Positions 11,016 through 22,589 of a stretch of 64,000 nt of DNA are shown here, in pieces. A program made the position numbers and the translations under genes. This stretch comes from Dendrophyllia cribrosa (taxonomy: Eukaryota; Cnidaria; Anthozoa; Scleractinia; Dendrophylliidae). Below the pieces are notes generated by a model. That model saw nothing but the letters and a program-made list of their open reading frames with translations. It was not told the origin of the DNA and did not search any database. Each line of letters begins with the position of its first letter. Positions within the stretch are counted from its first letter, which is position 1. The stretch is taken from contig JAJLRJ010000011.1 in the NCBI GenBank assembly GCA_024195265.1, positions 27,483,792-27,547,791 on the forward strand, given 5' to 3'.

Positions 11016-11877
11016 CCGTGTTATTCTGTAACCTTAATTTCTTGGATACAACTGTTAACCTATCCCTGATTCAAGAAAGCAAGCAAGCTGGAAAATATTA
11101 GGCTGTCAGTGACACCATAGAACTGGAAGATTCTGACCTGTACTCTCGTTTATTACCGTTTTATATGCTGTACACGACGATTCTAACTTTTGATTATACA
11201 GAAAGATACATTCTAACTTTTACATTTTACACTTAGTTAAATAACTATAATTTTGATTCGTAATTAATGTCACGCGCAATTGAAAGACACTGTTTATGTG
11301 GGAGAAAGGCCCGGGGGGTAAGTGTTGTCCAGGACCCGAATGCTGCCTGCCACATGCGAGGCCAGTCACTGGGGCTAGTGTCAGCGAGTGGCATAGAAAC
11401 CATGGATTGGCCGTCATGGAGTACAGCTGAGTGGCGTGTACCTATGCCAAGCTCCTAGAGGGGTGACTAGCGAGGGGTAGTGGGCGTGGCCACCTTGCTC
11501 GACCCAAGCTAAGGCAACCCAGGCATCGCTTCAGTGTGGGACTGAAGGGTTGTCGCCAGCAACACTTATCCCCACTAATTCTGGAACAGAATTCTCCCAC
11601 ACTGAGGCTGCTAAAAGAGCTGTTCGAGCAAGCGGGAAGAAAGGCTAACCCCACCCAGGATGGTGCAAAGCAGCAGTCTGTTAGTAGCCTCAGACAGAAT
11701 TCTTTTTAATAGTTAAGTAGTTACCACCCTTCTATCTTCTGTATTTCTAAACCAAGCAGTGTCTGATGTAGTTAAGTTTAAGATAATTAGGCATAGAGTC
11801 TAGGGCCCGTGGGCCTTTGTGTAAGTCACACAAGTTCTGACCAATACAGGTCTTGTCACAAAGTTTGATTGTTCCAT

Positions 11878-12890
11878 TCAATTCCAGGGGTCAAACGTGG
11901 TGGGGTTCTGCGAAGTAGTGTGTTCTTGATGGTGGGAGGTCATAGTGGATGGTACTTGGAGTATAGTAGCTTGAGGAAGGTGGATGTACCTTTCGTATGA
12001 ATCCGAGCGCCAGCGACCAAGTATTTTTATGAGCCAGGAGGGGAGGCCAGCTGCTGCTGCAGTTGTTGCTGCCCCAATTCTGAAACTGTGAGTGTTGTAT
12101 GAATGGGCTTTAAGACCGCATAATGTCAGAAGCGTGTGTAGATTAAGGGCCAGAGTGCGCCGTGAGAGGAGGGTACCATCCTTAAACTGAAACATTGGGC
12201 TTTGTGGGGTGGAATCTGGAGTCTGAAGGAAGAATTCTCTTGTGGCTGACACTGCACAGACGGTGGAGTTTGATTTGGCGATGGTGATGACGGCTGTTTG
12301 CCGGAAGGGATCTGTCTTAGATTTCTTGATGCGGACTTCCATGTGTTTAGGTGCGCAAATGTTGGGGACAAATGTGATGTCCCCCCGAGTGAGATGTACG
12401 TTGTGGTCGAAAGGACCATTACATGTGAGTTCACTGCACCTCATAAAGCCAAAAAATGCTAGGGTAAACGCAGCCCAAAGCATAACAGTGTCAATGTCTG
12501 TTGAATGGTAGGGGTGAAGCAAGTGAAAAATAGATTCGAGAATATACAGCGTAATTGGCTGACGGTCACGTCGAGATAAGCCGAGGGAGCGTTTGATGCC
12601 CCGCAGACTGTTTTGTAAGCGAGGCATGATGGCAAAGTTGAGGGTGCAGTTGAACTCAGCATGTAGATTTTGTATCGCTGCTAGGTACACTTTAATAGTG
12701 CCAAATTTGACACATTCAGCTAAATCAGAAACAAAGTAGATCAGGGTAACTTCACTAGCGGGGAGTAGGGGGGTGGAGGGGGTGACTAGACCATGTTTGA
12801 GACAGAATAGGATAAACTGTTTCTCCCCCGAAGCATACGTTCTTCTGGTGGAAGGTGCTAATGAATCCCAGAGGTAGCCAGAGACCTTTT
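11878..12890 (-). CDS. tyrosine recombinase (DIRS YR)
   Basis: The protein is a retrotransposon integrase of the tyrosine-recombinase class. An N-terminal core-binding region (WDSLAPSTRRTYASGE, then VTLIYFVSDLAE) is open upstream of the first ATG and overlaps the end of the RT frame. The catalytic part has the first arginine in FMRCSEL, a KSKTD lysine, HSFRIG (H-x-x-R) and the GRWRSDSYERY block with the nucleophile tyrosine. No initiating ATG is visible at the frame start, so translation may depend on the upstream frame. The catalytic residues are all present. Confidence 0.87.
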
Positions 12891-12893
12891 TGC

Positions 12894-14663
12894 TTAAATA
12901 AGGGTCAAGTATTCCGGGATGGGGTAACCAGTAGGCGAGGCTTCTGGTGCCAGCTCCCTGAAGCGTTCCATCTGGAAGCGAGAAAGGGAGTCAGCAATGC
13001 CATTTTGGAGGCCTTCTAAATGAACAGCTGTCAGGGTGAAATTGTGTTGAAGGGTTATGGGCCGAAGGAGATCCATGATCCGAGGGATTTTAGAGGTCTT
13101 GGTGTTGATGATGGCTACAACCGCTTGGTTGTCACAAGAGAAGCGGACATGTTGATTTGACCAAAAGGGTCCCCACAGGGCACATGCTAGGTAGATAGGG
13201 AACAGTTCCTGCCACGCGATACTAATGTCAGGGGAGTAACCAAGTTGGTGTTGAGGGGGCCATTTGCCGTTAAACCAGTGGGGGTGAAGGTAAGCCCCAT
13301 ACCCGATGGACCCGGAGGCATCTGTGAGAAGGGGGATGAAATCTTGAGAAAGGGAAAACGGGGGTAGGAAAAGGTTCACCCCATTCCAAGAGGACAGGAA
13401 GTGCGCCCACATGTCTAGATCTTTGTGGAATTCCTTGCTCAGGCGGATAAGGGAGCCGGGGTTGGATAGGCCGCGGGTTAAAGTGATCATGCGGCGGAGG
13501 AAGGGGCGACCCGGGGCAATGACTTTGCAGGCGAAATGTAGGGAGCCAATGAGTGACTGTAGGTCCCGAAGACGACAGCAGGTTTTTGTCTGCCAGGCTG
13601 AGACAAGTGAGCATAGCCTTCTCAACTTGTCTTCAGGGAGTCTGGCTTCCATGGTAGAGGAGTCCAGAAGTATACCCATGAACTCTAATTGTGTAGAGGG
13701 TCGAAAGGTTTTTCCCGGTGCCAGAGGTATGTTCAGATCGGTGAAAAGGGTAAGGAGTTTGCACAGAGCCGTAGTGCAATGGGAGCGGGGTGGGGCAAGG
13801 GCAATGAAAAAGTCATCTAAAATGTGTAGGGTACCCCTAATGTTGAGTTTATAGCGAATTATCCACTCAAGAGCATCTGACAGCATGTTAAACAGGAATG
13901 GGGCGCTACGGAGACCAAAGGGGAGAACGGTGTCAAAAAAATAGAGCCCTTTCCAGTGCATACCTAGTAGTTCCCAGTCATGGGGATGGATAGGGACAAT
14001 CCGGAAGGCAGACTGGATGTCTGTCTTGGACATAAATGCACCCTTCCCAAGGGAGAGGAGGAGGTGGATGGCATTGTCTATAGTTACGTACTGGAGGGTA
14101 TAGTCTTCAATGGGGATGTTGGCATTGACGCTGGTGCAGGAGGTTTTAGGGTATGACAGGTGAAAGATGGTACGCCATTTCTCAGAGTGTTTTTTGGGGA
14201 CAAGGCCCAGTGGGGAGATGCGGAAATTCTTGAACGGGGGGGAGGGGAAAGGCCCTGCAGTGTGTCCATTTAGGACCTCGGTAAGGAGGTTCTTTTCCAA
14301 GATGTCTGGGTGAAGTTTAGCCGAGCGGAGATTGGGGTAAGATGTGGGGGTACGAGGACCTGAGTAGCCTATGCGAAAACCTTCTCTTAAACCTAGGCAA
14401 AGGGAAGAAACAAAGTTGAGATCAGGGTGGCCCTCAAGGTAGGTTTCAAGCAAATCAATATTCACAGGTGTACGTGGCTTAAGATGTGATACAAAATCAG
14501 CGGCGTTTGTGATCGTCAGCCCTTGTAGACTTTCCAGGGCGGTGAGTGGGGTGGGCGGTTGCTGGGTGGGACTCCTGGCAGTCGTTGACTGAACAGCGGT
14601 GGGGATAGGGGCATGGTGACCTGATGCAGGGAACTCCCCGGTTGAAATTTCTGCAGGGGTCAC
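12894..14663 (-). CDS. reverse transcriptase-RNase H (DIRS pol)
   Basis: A 589-codon open frame. After a Pro/Thr-rich start come RT blocks: LGLVPKKHSEKWRTIFHLSY, SKTDIQSAFRIVPIH, LPFGLRSAPFLFN and ILDDFF (the catalytic LDD variant of YxDD). RNase H follows with the acidic residues in LLTDASG, WQELFPIYLA, CDNQAVV and GIADSLSR. The RT-RH arrangement without aspartic protease or DDE integrase fits DIRS elements. The frame is uninterrupted, unlike the upstream gag. Confidence 0.9.
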   Translation of the reverse strand: MTPAEISTGEFPASGHHAPIPTAVQSTTARSPTQQPPTPLTALESLQGLTITNAADFVSHLKPRTPVNIDLLETYLEGHPDLNFVSSLCLGLREGFRIGYSGPRTPTSYPNLRSAKLHPDILEKNLLTEVLNGHTAGPFPSPPFKNFRISPLGLVPKKHSEKWRTIFHLSYPKTSCTSVNANIPIEDYTLQYVTIDNAIHLLLSLGKGAFMSKTDIQSAFRIVPIHPHDWELLGMHWKGLYFFDTVLPFGLRSAPFLFNMLSDALEWIIRYKLNIRGTLHILDDFFIALAPPRSHCTTALCKLLTLFTDLNIPLAPGKTFRPSTQLEFMGILLDSSTMEARLPEDKLRRLCSLVSAWQTKTCCRLRDLQSLIGSLHFACKVIAPGRPFLRRMITLTRGLSNPGSLIRLSKEFHKDLDMWAHFLSSWNGVNLFLPPFSLSQDFIPLLTDASGSIGYGAYLHPHWFNGKWPPQHQLGYSPDISIAWQELFPIYLACALWGPFWSNQHVRFSCDNQAVVAIINTKTSKIPRIMDLLRPITLQHNFTLTAVHLEGLQNGIADSLSRFQMERFRELAPEASPTGYPIPEYLTLI

Positions 14664-14742
14664 TGCTTTGGCTTGGCCTATCCCTATGGGAAGACAGAGG
14701 GCAGGAATGAGACATGTGATCTACCCCCCACAGGTGAAGCAT
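14497..14742 (-). CDS. gag C-terminal cysteine/histidine region, other frame
   Basis: This frame carries MSHSCPLSSHRD followed by CRNFNRGVPC, SPCPYPHRC and CQESHP, a Cys/His-rich metal-binding-like tail. It overlaps the gag frame at a run of six G and the start of the RT frame. It is the likely continuation of gag by either a -1 shift at the G run or a single-base loss. Confidence 0.6.
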   Translation of the reverse strand: MLHLWGVDHMSHSCPLSSHRDRPSQSSDPCRNFNRGVPCIRSPCPYPHRCSVNDCQESHPATAHPTHRPGKSTRADDHKRR

Positions 14743-15668
14743 GCAGTGCGGGAGAGACCGGTGAATTTCTCTAAATAGAGTTGGGGATGAATTTTACTCC
14801 AGGGAAGGGTGGGGTCCCGGGCAGCCCTTCGACGAAAATCTAGATCGTAGGCAAGCCAGGAGAGGCCTAAGAATTTTTTGCTCGCAGACTGAATAATATT
14901 GATGTAGGCGAACATTTCCACCGCCCTGTGTGGGAATGCGGACAAGAGAATAGTCGCGAACACGGCAAAGGCCGACAACCATCGATCGAACGAATCGATG
15001 GGCACCTTTTTGGACCTCCTCTGACCCGGGACGTGTATAGGAACGGACTCGCCGTTAACAGTAAGGGTAAGCAAGTCGACTACATTGGGAGATCCGGTCG
15101 AATTTTCGGGGAGCAGCGACACAAAATCAACGTACTCACCCTGTTTGATCGCTTTGCGTGTCTTCTCATCCACGTGTGCGGCAAGGTCACCATTTGAAGG
15201 AGAGATTAGTTGTTGCACTGCGTTTGGGTCGCCGAGATTCAATGCAGGTGTGTTGGTTGCTTGAGTTGGTGAAGCAGGAGAAAGAGCGGCCATCTTGCTA
15301 TCGACGATTGCGGAGACGATAGAGGTGATTTGCTCCACGGAGATCCCCGGCGGCGTGTTGTCAGCTGTGACTTCGTACTCGAGCGCAGTGTTTTCGGTTG
15401 CGCTTTCCTCGTCGGAAACATTTACAGACGGTGGTGTTGCCGTGTTCTTGGCCTGAGAGGTGGATGAGCGGCCTCTAGCAGATCCTTTCTGGCGTTTGGA
15501 TCGCTTAGCTGGGGCGCGTGGGGCTGGCCTTTTCCCGCGTGTGGATTTGCTTGGTTCGGTACCTCGAAGACGGTTTATCAGGGTTTACCGTTCGCCCGCG
15601 ACGGGAAGGTGCTTTTGTTGGCAAAGAAGACGTAGGACTTCTGCTGTGAGATTCTCGTACTCGCTCAT
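14721..15668 (-). pseudogene. DIRS gag with SAP motif, stop-interrupted
   Basis: An ATG at 15,668 opens MSEYENLTAEVLRLLCQQ, which matches the start of a SAP DNA-binding motif (hydrophobic-x2-LR-x2-C then LP and G). A TAA at 15,585-15,587 interrupts it exactly before the second SAP helix (TLINRLRG). The same frame then stays open through a basic stretch (PAKRSKRQKGSARGR) and an alpha-helical gag-like body to CFTCGG and a stop at 14,721. The zinc knuckle is completed only in the neighbouring frame. The ORF downstream of the TAA has no early ATG. Confidence 0.75.
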
Positions 15669-16356
15669 GGTGGAAAAAAGGCGAGAAAAACGCAGGAAAA
15701 ACAAAATAAACAGTTGCCTTGTACAGTGAAATTGAACTGAATGCGAAATAGACCACGAGCGATGTACATTACCAAAAGTGACCGCAGTGAGGGGGCCCAA
15801 ATCTGATTGGATAACAGACTGAGGCACGTGCATGCTAATAGTGTAATTGGCTGCTAAAAATATGTGGCAGTTCGGACACGCGTGTAAGTAAGCAAAGTAC
15901 AATAATTCAATTAGCCGGAAAAATACATAATATGACGGCAAGGCACAAGGTTCAAATGAGCTAAACATTAACTCTAGTTTATGCTGTGGCAAAAACATTC
16001 ATCATTTTTAATTATAGCTTATCTTATATTTTTTCAATTCTAATAAAGTTTTATTTTTCATCTTTTATCTTTATTATCTCGTGGCCTACCAGGAAACTAG
16101 CTCTTAAGCTAAGCGTACTGTTGGGCATGGTTATACAACTCAGTAACTGAAGGGAAAAACCAATGTCAAAAACGCTTCGTGTCTTATTTCAATGGTACCG
16201 AGGGGGAATCTGATTTGCGCAGATCACGACAAAGTGCAAGAAAATTCGTCCAGGGTGTGAGGTCGGCAAGGCGGTCTCCAAAGGTTACGTTGATATAATT
16301 ACCGCCGGCAATATTGGAGTGCGAAACAATAGGGAATGTTTGAATAACAACGGAGC

Positions 16357-16937
16357 TTAAGGTGGCTCCATATAGTTATTGCCCAGTCTTCCAAATAAAA
16401 TATACGCGACCTTATTGCTGTCTTTCGAGAGTTTAGGCATAATATACACATACACGTAGCTTAGGCTTTCTCCTTTACAGAGAAGTCTAATTTGGCAGTC
16501 TTGTCTCGTTACCATGGCAATGTTTGAGTTGTTGGGCATGTTGTTCAAGGCTAGCAAACCTCTCAACGGATTTTCTCGGTTTTTACACGGTAAATATTCA
16601 CGATTTTTGGTGAAACAAGAAACATTCAGTAAGTCTAATCTAACAAAGCCATAAAAAAAATCGGTAAATAATTTTCGGCAATTTACTCACTTTTCGTTTT
16701 TTACGTTTATTGCGTATGTACAAAAATTGTTGTCTTTTCTTTGTGATCGAGAACAAAGAAAATCCTACCAATTTGTCAATTTTTATAAAAATTCACCGTG
16801 TGGAATGCGCGCAATAAACGTTTTAGTTACCGTAAAAACCTCTATTTTCGTGACGTCATCAAAATAAACAAACGCGCGCAAGCGCTATTTTTGCGTCCAT
16901 GCCTCGCGCGCCAAAAAACTATATGGAGCCACCTTAA
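16357..16937. mobile_element. TTAA-flanked MITE (GGTGGCTCCATATAG)
   Basis: The left end TTAAGGTGGCTCCATATAGT matches the complement of the right end ACTATATGGAGCCACCTTAA; TTAA stands at both borders. It is 581 bp long without coding capacity. The terminus resembles those of the elements at 41,377-42,180 and 56,451-57,397. Confidence 0.83.
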
Positions 16938-17069
16938 GTCTCATAGGATTCGTTTAGGACACCAATATGGCCGCTGTGACGTCACGTGTATACGCTTTAT
17001 TGAAGAGTTTTAAACAAAGCCGGTAAAAATTAATGAAATTTCTTGCGCAGAACGTTTCTATGGTACTTT

Positions 17070-17592
17070 TATAAGCTACTGAGCAACTACGAACGAGACG
17101 ACGTTTAAATGCATGACGGGCTGTGCTCCAGAATACCTGTCTTCACAATTCATCAAACGCAAGGATATAACAAATCGCAGAACTTGCAACTCCCGAAAAC
17201 TTAATGTACCGCTTTTTAAAACAGCCACCGGACAAAAAACATTTTATTATAGAACAGTAACTTTATGGAATTCACTCGATGCTTCGCCCAAACTTTCAAG
17301 AAATGTCCACATTTTTAAAAGGTCACTTAGATATAGGTTATTAAAAGAATTTAATAAGATATAATTCTATCTTTGTATATAATTTTTAATCACTTGTACA
17401 TATTCTTAAAACTGTATATAACTTTTTAAACACCTGTATATTTATATTTTTAAGTTTTACTACATTTATTGTAATATGTATTTTGCGGTAGTTTTTATTG
17501 TTTTTATTAATTACTTTATTTTTTTTCTTTTGTATTATCTTTGAAAAGCCCCTTTGGGAAAGATAATAAACAATGTATGTATGTATGTATGT
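17070..17592 (+). mobile_element. LINE 3' fragment
   Basis: The frame at 17,113-17,364 encodes CAPEYLSSQFIKRKDITNRR, VPLFKTATGQKTFYYR and TLWNSLDASPK, the C-terminal end of a non-LTR RT. A short AT-rich 3' UTR with AATAAACAATG ends in (TATG)n at 17,575-17,592. It is 5' truncated. Confidence 0.8.
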
Positions 17593-18189
17593 ACGACGAG
17601 ACGTTGTTTGTCGTCTTTGTTTCCAGACGACAGACCCCTCTCATCGTTCAACTTCTCGATATGGTGCAAATGTTCTTTCCTAAAATTACACGCAATTGAA
17701 CACTCATTTAAATTAATAGTGAACCGTGGAAAAGCTGAGCTCATCAATTTCTGCCTTCCTTTCTCGCCCAACATACTCGAGATAATTAAAACTTTAAAGG
17801 TCTTCTCCATTATAATAAGTCTTCTTTTCACGTTTTGCGCGCCGCAGCGGGAAACGTTGTGAAGGCGGCTTAGCGTGAAACTAGATGAAGAACGTCAACT
17901 ACAGCGACTCGCTTTGCAACCGCCATGATTCACTGATTCCAGGAAATTTCACTCGGGATGGATGCACACCTTTTAATCTTCAGCCTAAAATCGTTACAAG
18001 TGAGTCCCATTTCTGGTTTAGAATACAATTAGAAATGATAATTATTGAGGATTTTTTTAAAATTATAAGCAAACAAATAAAAAAAAAGGTGGAAACTGTT
18101 TAAAGCTATTTTTATTTTTTAGTACATATGAAAACTTATTGAATCGTTTTCCCAACCAATTTAATCCCATAACTGATAGAGCGAATTTC

Positions 18190-18448
18190 AATTGAGCATC
18201 ATACTAAAGTTATTTCGCGATTGCTTTGTTTTTTGCAGTGCTACGCTTTGTGATTGGCCCAAAAAAATCTCGCGCCACTTTCTCAACCAATCAGAAGTAA
18301 AAACAAAACCTTTCCCGCGCTTGGCGCCGGTTACCCGTATTTGATTTGAGTTCTGATTGGCTCATTGGATTGTCTGCGTCTCCTGTGATTGGCCACAGTG
18401 ATTACTTTGGTTTTGGCTTTACAACACTCAACTAAAAACCGCTCTATA
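18190..18448. mobile_element. K-family MITE copy
   Basis: The block GTGCTACGCTTTGTGATTGG through TCTCGCGCCACTTTCTC and ACAACACTCAACTAAAAACC matches the copies at 5,532-6,134 and 55,791-56,072. The left terminus is diverged. It lies just downstream of the intronless secreted-protein gene. Confidence 0.75.
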
Positions 18449-18487
18449 CTATTAAAAGCAAAAGCAGTAAAGAATCATAAAGCCAAT

Positions 18488-20035
18488 CTAAGATAATTCG
18501 CTACTGTTCCCGCGATATCCCAGGATTACAGGCCAAATAAGCTCATTTGTAGAGGGCCCCGTCTTTGTTTGTGGGTTGAGATTGATGCGGAATTGCACCA
18601 GTACCTCTTTGGTGTCTTCAAAAATGGGTTGGGTGCAGAATGGCTCATCATGGCATGCTGATCGAATTTCGACGCAGTAGAAATTACGGAATTCGAGATG
18701 CTGTGGATCGAAGCGCGAGGCACTGTTCAACTTCATTTCATCCGTGACCAGACCTACAGCCAGCCCACTTGTGTTGAAAATCCCAACGCTGGTATAAACT
18801 GCGTATTGTAGCAGGACGTGATCGGCGCCACACACCACAGCAAAGTCACCTGATCCAGCTAATGAGATGCTCCTGTCTGTGTTTATATATACGGTGTCCT
18901 CGTTGTCACCGAATCCATAGCAGCCTTGAAGGCACTTTCCCATGTTGACAACAATAGGAATGGGGTTGGAGATATAGTTTGGCTCACCATAATGGGATTT
19001 CACCGCTGACAACAACTTCTGGAAAGTTCCTTCACCAACAATGTGTGTCTCGTGTTGTCCCACAGCCCTGTTGGTGGGTCGTTGTGGAGGGAAACCATTG
19101 TTGGGTATTGGAACTTTCGGTGTTAAGTATCGAGCAAGAATATTCATGTTTTGAAGTGAGATGTATTCGTTCATTTCTTCAGTATTTGGCGGCAGGGCAT
19201 CGTCAGAACTCGAAACGAAAGACTCTGGCAAAACCAGTCTGTAGATGGTACGAAAGCTGTCACGGACAGATGAATTACCTTGCAAATGAAATACCGGCAG
19301 CTTGGGAATGCTGTCGATGTTTATTGCTTCTTCGGGGACACCCGATTCTACGAATGCCTCGACTACGTCTTCAGAGACTTGCTTGTTAGCAGTCGTTATG
19401 TGAACAAAGAGAGATCTGAATTTGGTCTGGCTGCCATGTTTGCCAACTGCGTTGATGTTCAGCTGGTTCCGAGTGTCGTACCACGGACTATCAACGACTA
19501 CACGGGTTGCTGGGACTGTAGGATTGGGAGGAAAAACTTTAACATCGTCTCCTGTTGGGCTGCTCATTGCATCGGTGCAATCAAGGTCATCTTCGACATT
19601 AGACTTAGCTTTCTCATATAGATAACTCCGGATTCCAAAGTAGTCCGTTTCTGGTGGCAGGCAGCCGAAAAGCACTAAGGCATTATCTTGCTTAGGCTGG
19701 TAAAACCCACTTTTGCCGGACAGAAAAGACGCAGGGGTCTCAGCAGGACACTCCTTATCTGGGCAAGGGACCAGGGTTGATCCGTACGCTACTGAAGGAT
19801 TGTTAAAATTTAAACAGTCTGGGTTTATGTTGGGGTCTGTTGGATCGCAAGTCCCAAATACAGCCAAGCCATTTCCTATGTCATATTTCTGCTGGAGCCC
19901 ATTCATGACATCCTTTAGAAACTTTACCCTGAACTCAGGATTACTTACGTCGCACAGGCGGTCAAAATCGAGATGAGATTGCATACTTTCGTGGCATGCT
20001 GCAAGAAGCAGCAAAATCCCAAGCAACAGATACAT
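18488..20035 (-). CDS. intronless secreted protein, 515 aa, unrecognised
   Basis: A single uninterrupted frame of 515 codons starts MYLLLGILLLLAACHESMQS, a clear signal peptide with cleavage probably after QS. No transmembrane segment follows. The mature part is cysteine-containing (CDPTDP, CPDKECP, CLQGCYGFGDNED, VCGADHV, CHDEPFC), with N-glycosylation sites such as GNSS at two places and FNTS. I do not recognise the family. Upstream on the minus strand stand an AGCCAAT box (20,147-20,153) and a TTTAAAAT TATA-like box (about 20,129-20,137), so it has the layout of an expressed gene. An intronless gene this long among intron-rich neighbours could be a retrocopy or a horizontally acquired gene. 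Confidence 0.82.
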   Translation of the reverse strand: MYLLLGILLLLAACHESMQSHLDFDRLCDVSNPEFRVKFLKDVMNGLQQKYDIGNGLAVFGTCDPTDPNINPDCLNFNNPSVAYGSTLVPCPDKECPAETPASFLSGKSGFYQPKQDNALVLFGCLPPETDYFGIRSYLYEKAKSNVEDDLDCTDAMSSPTGDDVKVFPPNPTVPATRVVVDSPWYDTRNQLNINAVGKHGSQTKFRSLFVHITTANKQVSEDVVEAFVESGVPEEAINIDSIPKLPVFHLQGNSSVRDSFRTIYRLVLPESFVSSSDDALPPNTEEMNEYISLQNMNILARYLTPKVPIPNNGFPPQRPTNRAVGQHETHIVGEGTFQKLLSAVKSHYGEPNYISNPIPIVVNMGKCLQGCYGFGDNEDTVYINTDRSISLAGSGDFAVVCGADHVLLQYAVYTSVGIFNTSGLAVGLVTDEMKLNSASRFDPQHLEFRNFYCVEIRSACHDEPFCTQPIFEDTKEVLVQFRINLNPQTKTGPSTNELIWPVILGYRGNSSELS

Positions 20036-20127
20036 CAGTAGGCACCTGGTGCTTTGCGTCTACGGCGTCTTCTAGCGAGAATGCTTGGGTCCACTTCATA
20101 ACAGAAGCCGCCACGTCTCTCTATGCA

Positions 20128-20153
20128 CATTTTAAAGCCCTATGCTATTGGCT
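20128..20153 (-). promoter_or_regulatory. CCAAT and TATA-like boxes of the 515-aa gene
   Basis: Read on the minus strand, AGCCAAT is followed about ten bases later by CTTTAAAATG, roughly 95 bp upstream of the ATG at 20,035. The spacing between the two boxes is shorter than usual, so only the TATA-like assignment is plausible. Confidence 0.4.
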
Positions 20154-22560
20154 AAAAAATTGTCGGTCAAAATATCGTTTTTTAGGTGGCTTTCCATGGG
20201 AACGTTTTCACTTGATAAAACACGTTATCTTTGTTAAACAATAAAAATGCAAGCAATGAAACGTCACACATATTTATCAATTATATGGTTAAAGGTTAAG
20301 GGAAACTTGTTCTTAGTGTTGAAAATAATATGCAATAATTATAAGACTTATATAATCATGGGACATTTAAAACTATTGTTGACTCACTTTTTTACTTGTA
20401 CTCTTGTGAGTATTTTTCGTGGTGATCAAATGATGCTTTCTCCTGACCAGTTGATATTTCGTAGAGATTCCAGCTTAATCCTATATTTCACTAAGCAACC
20501 TTGTGATCATTGAAATATTAACACATCTTGATTGATCGATAGGACTTACGCCGATAGGTGTCGAGTCAAGACAATGAAATAAAACTCAGGTCAAGTTTTT
20601 CTAAGCGCTCTTCCTGGAAATACTGTTTTTAGTTAGAGGAACTTATCCTTATTTTACTGTCTTATTTTTCAGTAAAACTATATCGATTAAGGTAACTTTT
20701 TCGGACATTACGCTGTAAAGCTATTTAATTTCTTTTGGATTATTATGCCACCTTCACACAAATAAGGTAAAATATGATTTTAATGATAAAGGAACTATTG
20801 TCAATAAAGATCGCTCAAAGGTCACTCAGTGCAATACAGGGTTACTAGTGACACGTATTACTCTAATGATGTGGAAAAAGCTGGACTAAACGTAGCCAAT
20901 CAGGTATGATGAAGAAGCTTGTCACCTTCAGTTTTTCTACGTTGCATAACAAATTTCAAATGTAATTTTCACTTCCATCTGCTCCACAATTATGTAAACC
21001 TTACGATAAATATTTACCTTATAATTTTTATATTTCTCTAGTAGTTTTGTTTTGGCTGAACGGTTCCGAAATGTCAGTGAAAATTGAAAGAAAAGTCAGC
21101 TTCGACACTGACAAACATATCGAAGGAATATATGGTAATCATTTGTCTTGACCAATCATAGTGAGGCTTACGTTGGCCTACATTACCTTTTGATCTATTT
21201 TTGACATTGATTGATAGCTAATTCTCAGCCAGGATAAAAGCTATGCGAGAAACATTCTAAGCAGAATATTGTGAAGTAGCTATTGTTCTTTTATAACTGA
21301 GATAAATCTTCACAGCAGAACTGTACGTTTTTCAATGATTTTACGAAGCTCAAATTCTCCTTACTGGTTTCCTTACACTGCTGATAGTACTAGTTGGGAG
21401 AGATTGTTTAAATATCAAGTTTTGAACGGCGTATTTGACAGTTGAATCATTATCATATTATCGGGATTCATTAGCATAACTTTTTCTTTATGTGAAATCA
21501 TACTATTGTTAATGAAAATATATCCACAGGTTTCACAATTCTACTTTAATTTCGATTTTGCTCGTCGCTTTTAAACAATAAAGGGTTAAACAGACTTCAC
21601 GAAACTGTATTCATGTAAATTTTAGCGTCCTTTTTTATCGTTTCATCGTGTCATATGTAATTTCATATCAATTCGCGTGTTTTATATTTAAATTTGTAAC
21701 GTTTTTCCTTTAGTACGGTTATACCCTGATGAAGAAGGCCGTGCTGTCCGAAATTAATCGGTTAAAAAATATATATATTCCTTTACTGTACGATCAGCCT
21801 TTCATTTCATTTATTGTCAAGTCAAATAACCCAGGCTCGAAAGTTTGAACCACATGCATGGCACAACCAACGTTTGACTCTGAAAGTCAAATAGCTGTCA
21901 GTTAAATACGCCTATTTCTCGAGGCATTCTGATAAAATGACCCAGTGCAACAAAAATGCGGGTATGGATCGACAAAGAATGCAGGTTAACCCTCGGACGT
22001 ACACGTAAACTTATATCCCCACCGTGGTACAAGGGGGGGTTGTTGCAACCTCCCCTCCCCTTGGGTTTTTGCGATGTTGCAATATTTCGGAAATATTTAC
22101 GTCTAATAGATAGCCTGTGATGCGCTCTACAAGATAAGGTAAATTTTATGGGTTGTGGCGCTGCTGGGGTCCGTGAAGTCATCCAAAATGGCCGCCAAGC
22201 TGGCCGCCATCTTGGATTTTACTATTTTATCGGAAAATGCGGAAATTGCAAATATTGTTTGCTAGAGTTGCAAAAAAAACACATAGTTAAACATTTTGAT
22301 GCTTTTGGTAGCATTTTATATATTTTTTCACCGAAAAAAGGTTAAAAACACGCATTTTTATTCAAAATGGACTTGACCTCATGCTACTTATGACGTCATA
22401 TCTCGTTACCATAGCAACCGGTTGTCGCCAAACTTTACCAAAATGTGTCTCAAGGATAAACGAACAGCTACTGAAAACGGTATGTACTAATCATAAATGG
22501 TCTTAAAAAAATCGGAGAAAAATCTTAAGGGAAGGTGGCAGCGATGGTTACATTGGCTGT
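20154..22560. other. AT-rich intergenic stretch, no gene
   Basis: I find no credible exon. A motif resembling a decayed hammerhead core or element terminus (CTGATGA ... CCGAAAT) lies at 21,729-21,765. CCGCCAT-rich short inverted segments (GGCCGCCAAGCTGGCCGCC) occur near 22,188-22,210. Confidence 0.5.
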
Positions 22561-22589
22561 TCGCCAATGTGATATTCTCGCCTTTAGAG

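Larger units (their letters stand above)
11267..15760 (-). mobile_element. DIRS-type tyrosine-recombinase retrotransposon, degenerate
   Basis: Three gene regions lie in order on the minus strand: gag-like (15,668-14,497), RT-RNase H (14,663-12,894) and tyrosine recombinase (about 12,890-11,878). Neighbouring frames overlap. The combination of RT-RH with a tyrosine recombinase instead of a DDE integrase defines the DIRS/Ngaro group. I see no methyltransferase domain, and the terminal repeats could not be delimited, so outer borders are approximate. Gag carries an in-frame stop and a frame break, so this copy is probably not autonomous although RT and YR are open. It begins about 250 bp past the AMN stop and points against it. 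Confidence 0.83.

Noticed and set aside
13411..13854. Plus-strand frame across the retrotransposon
   Set aside because: It is antisense to the RT-RNase H frame, which has all family motifs.
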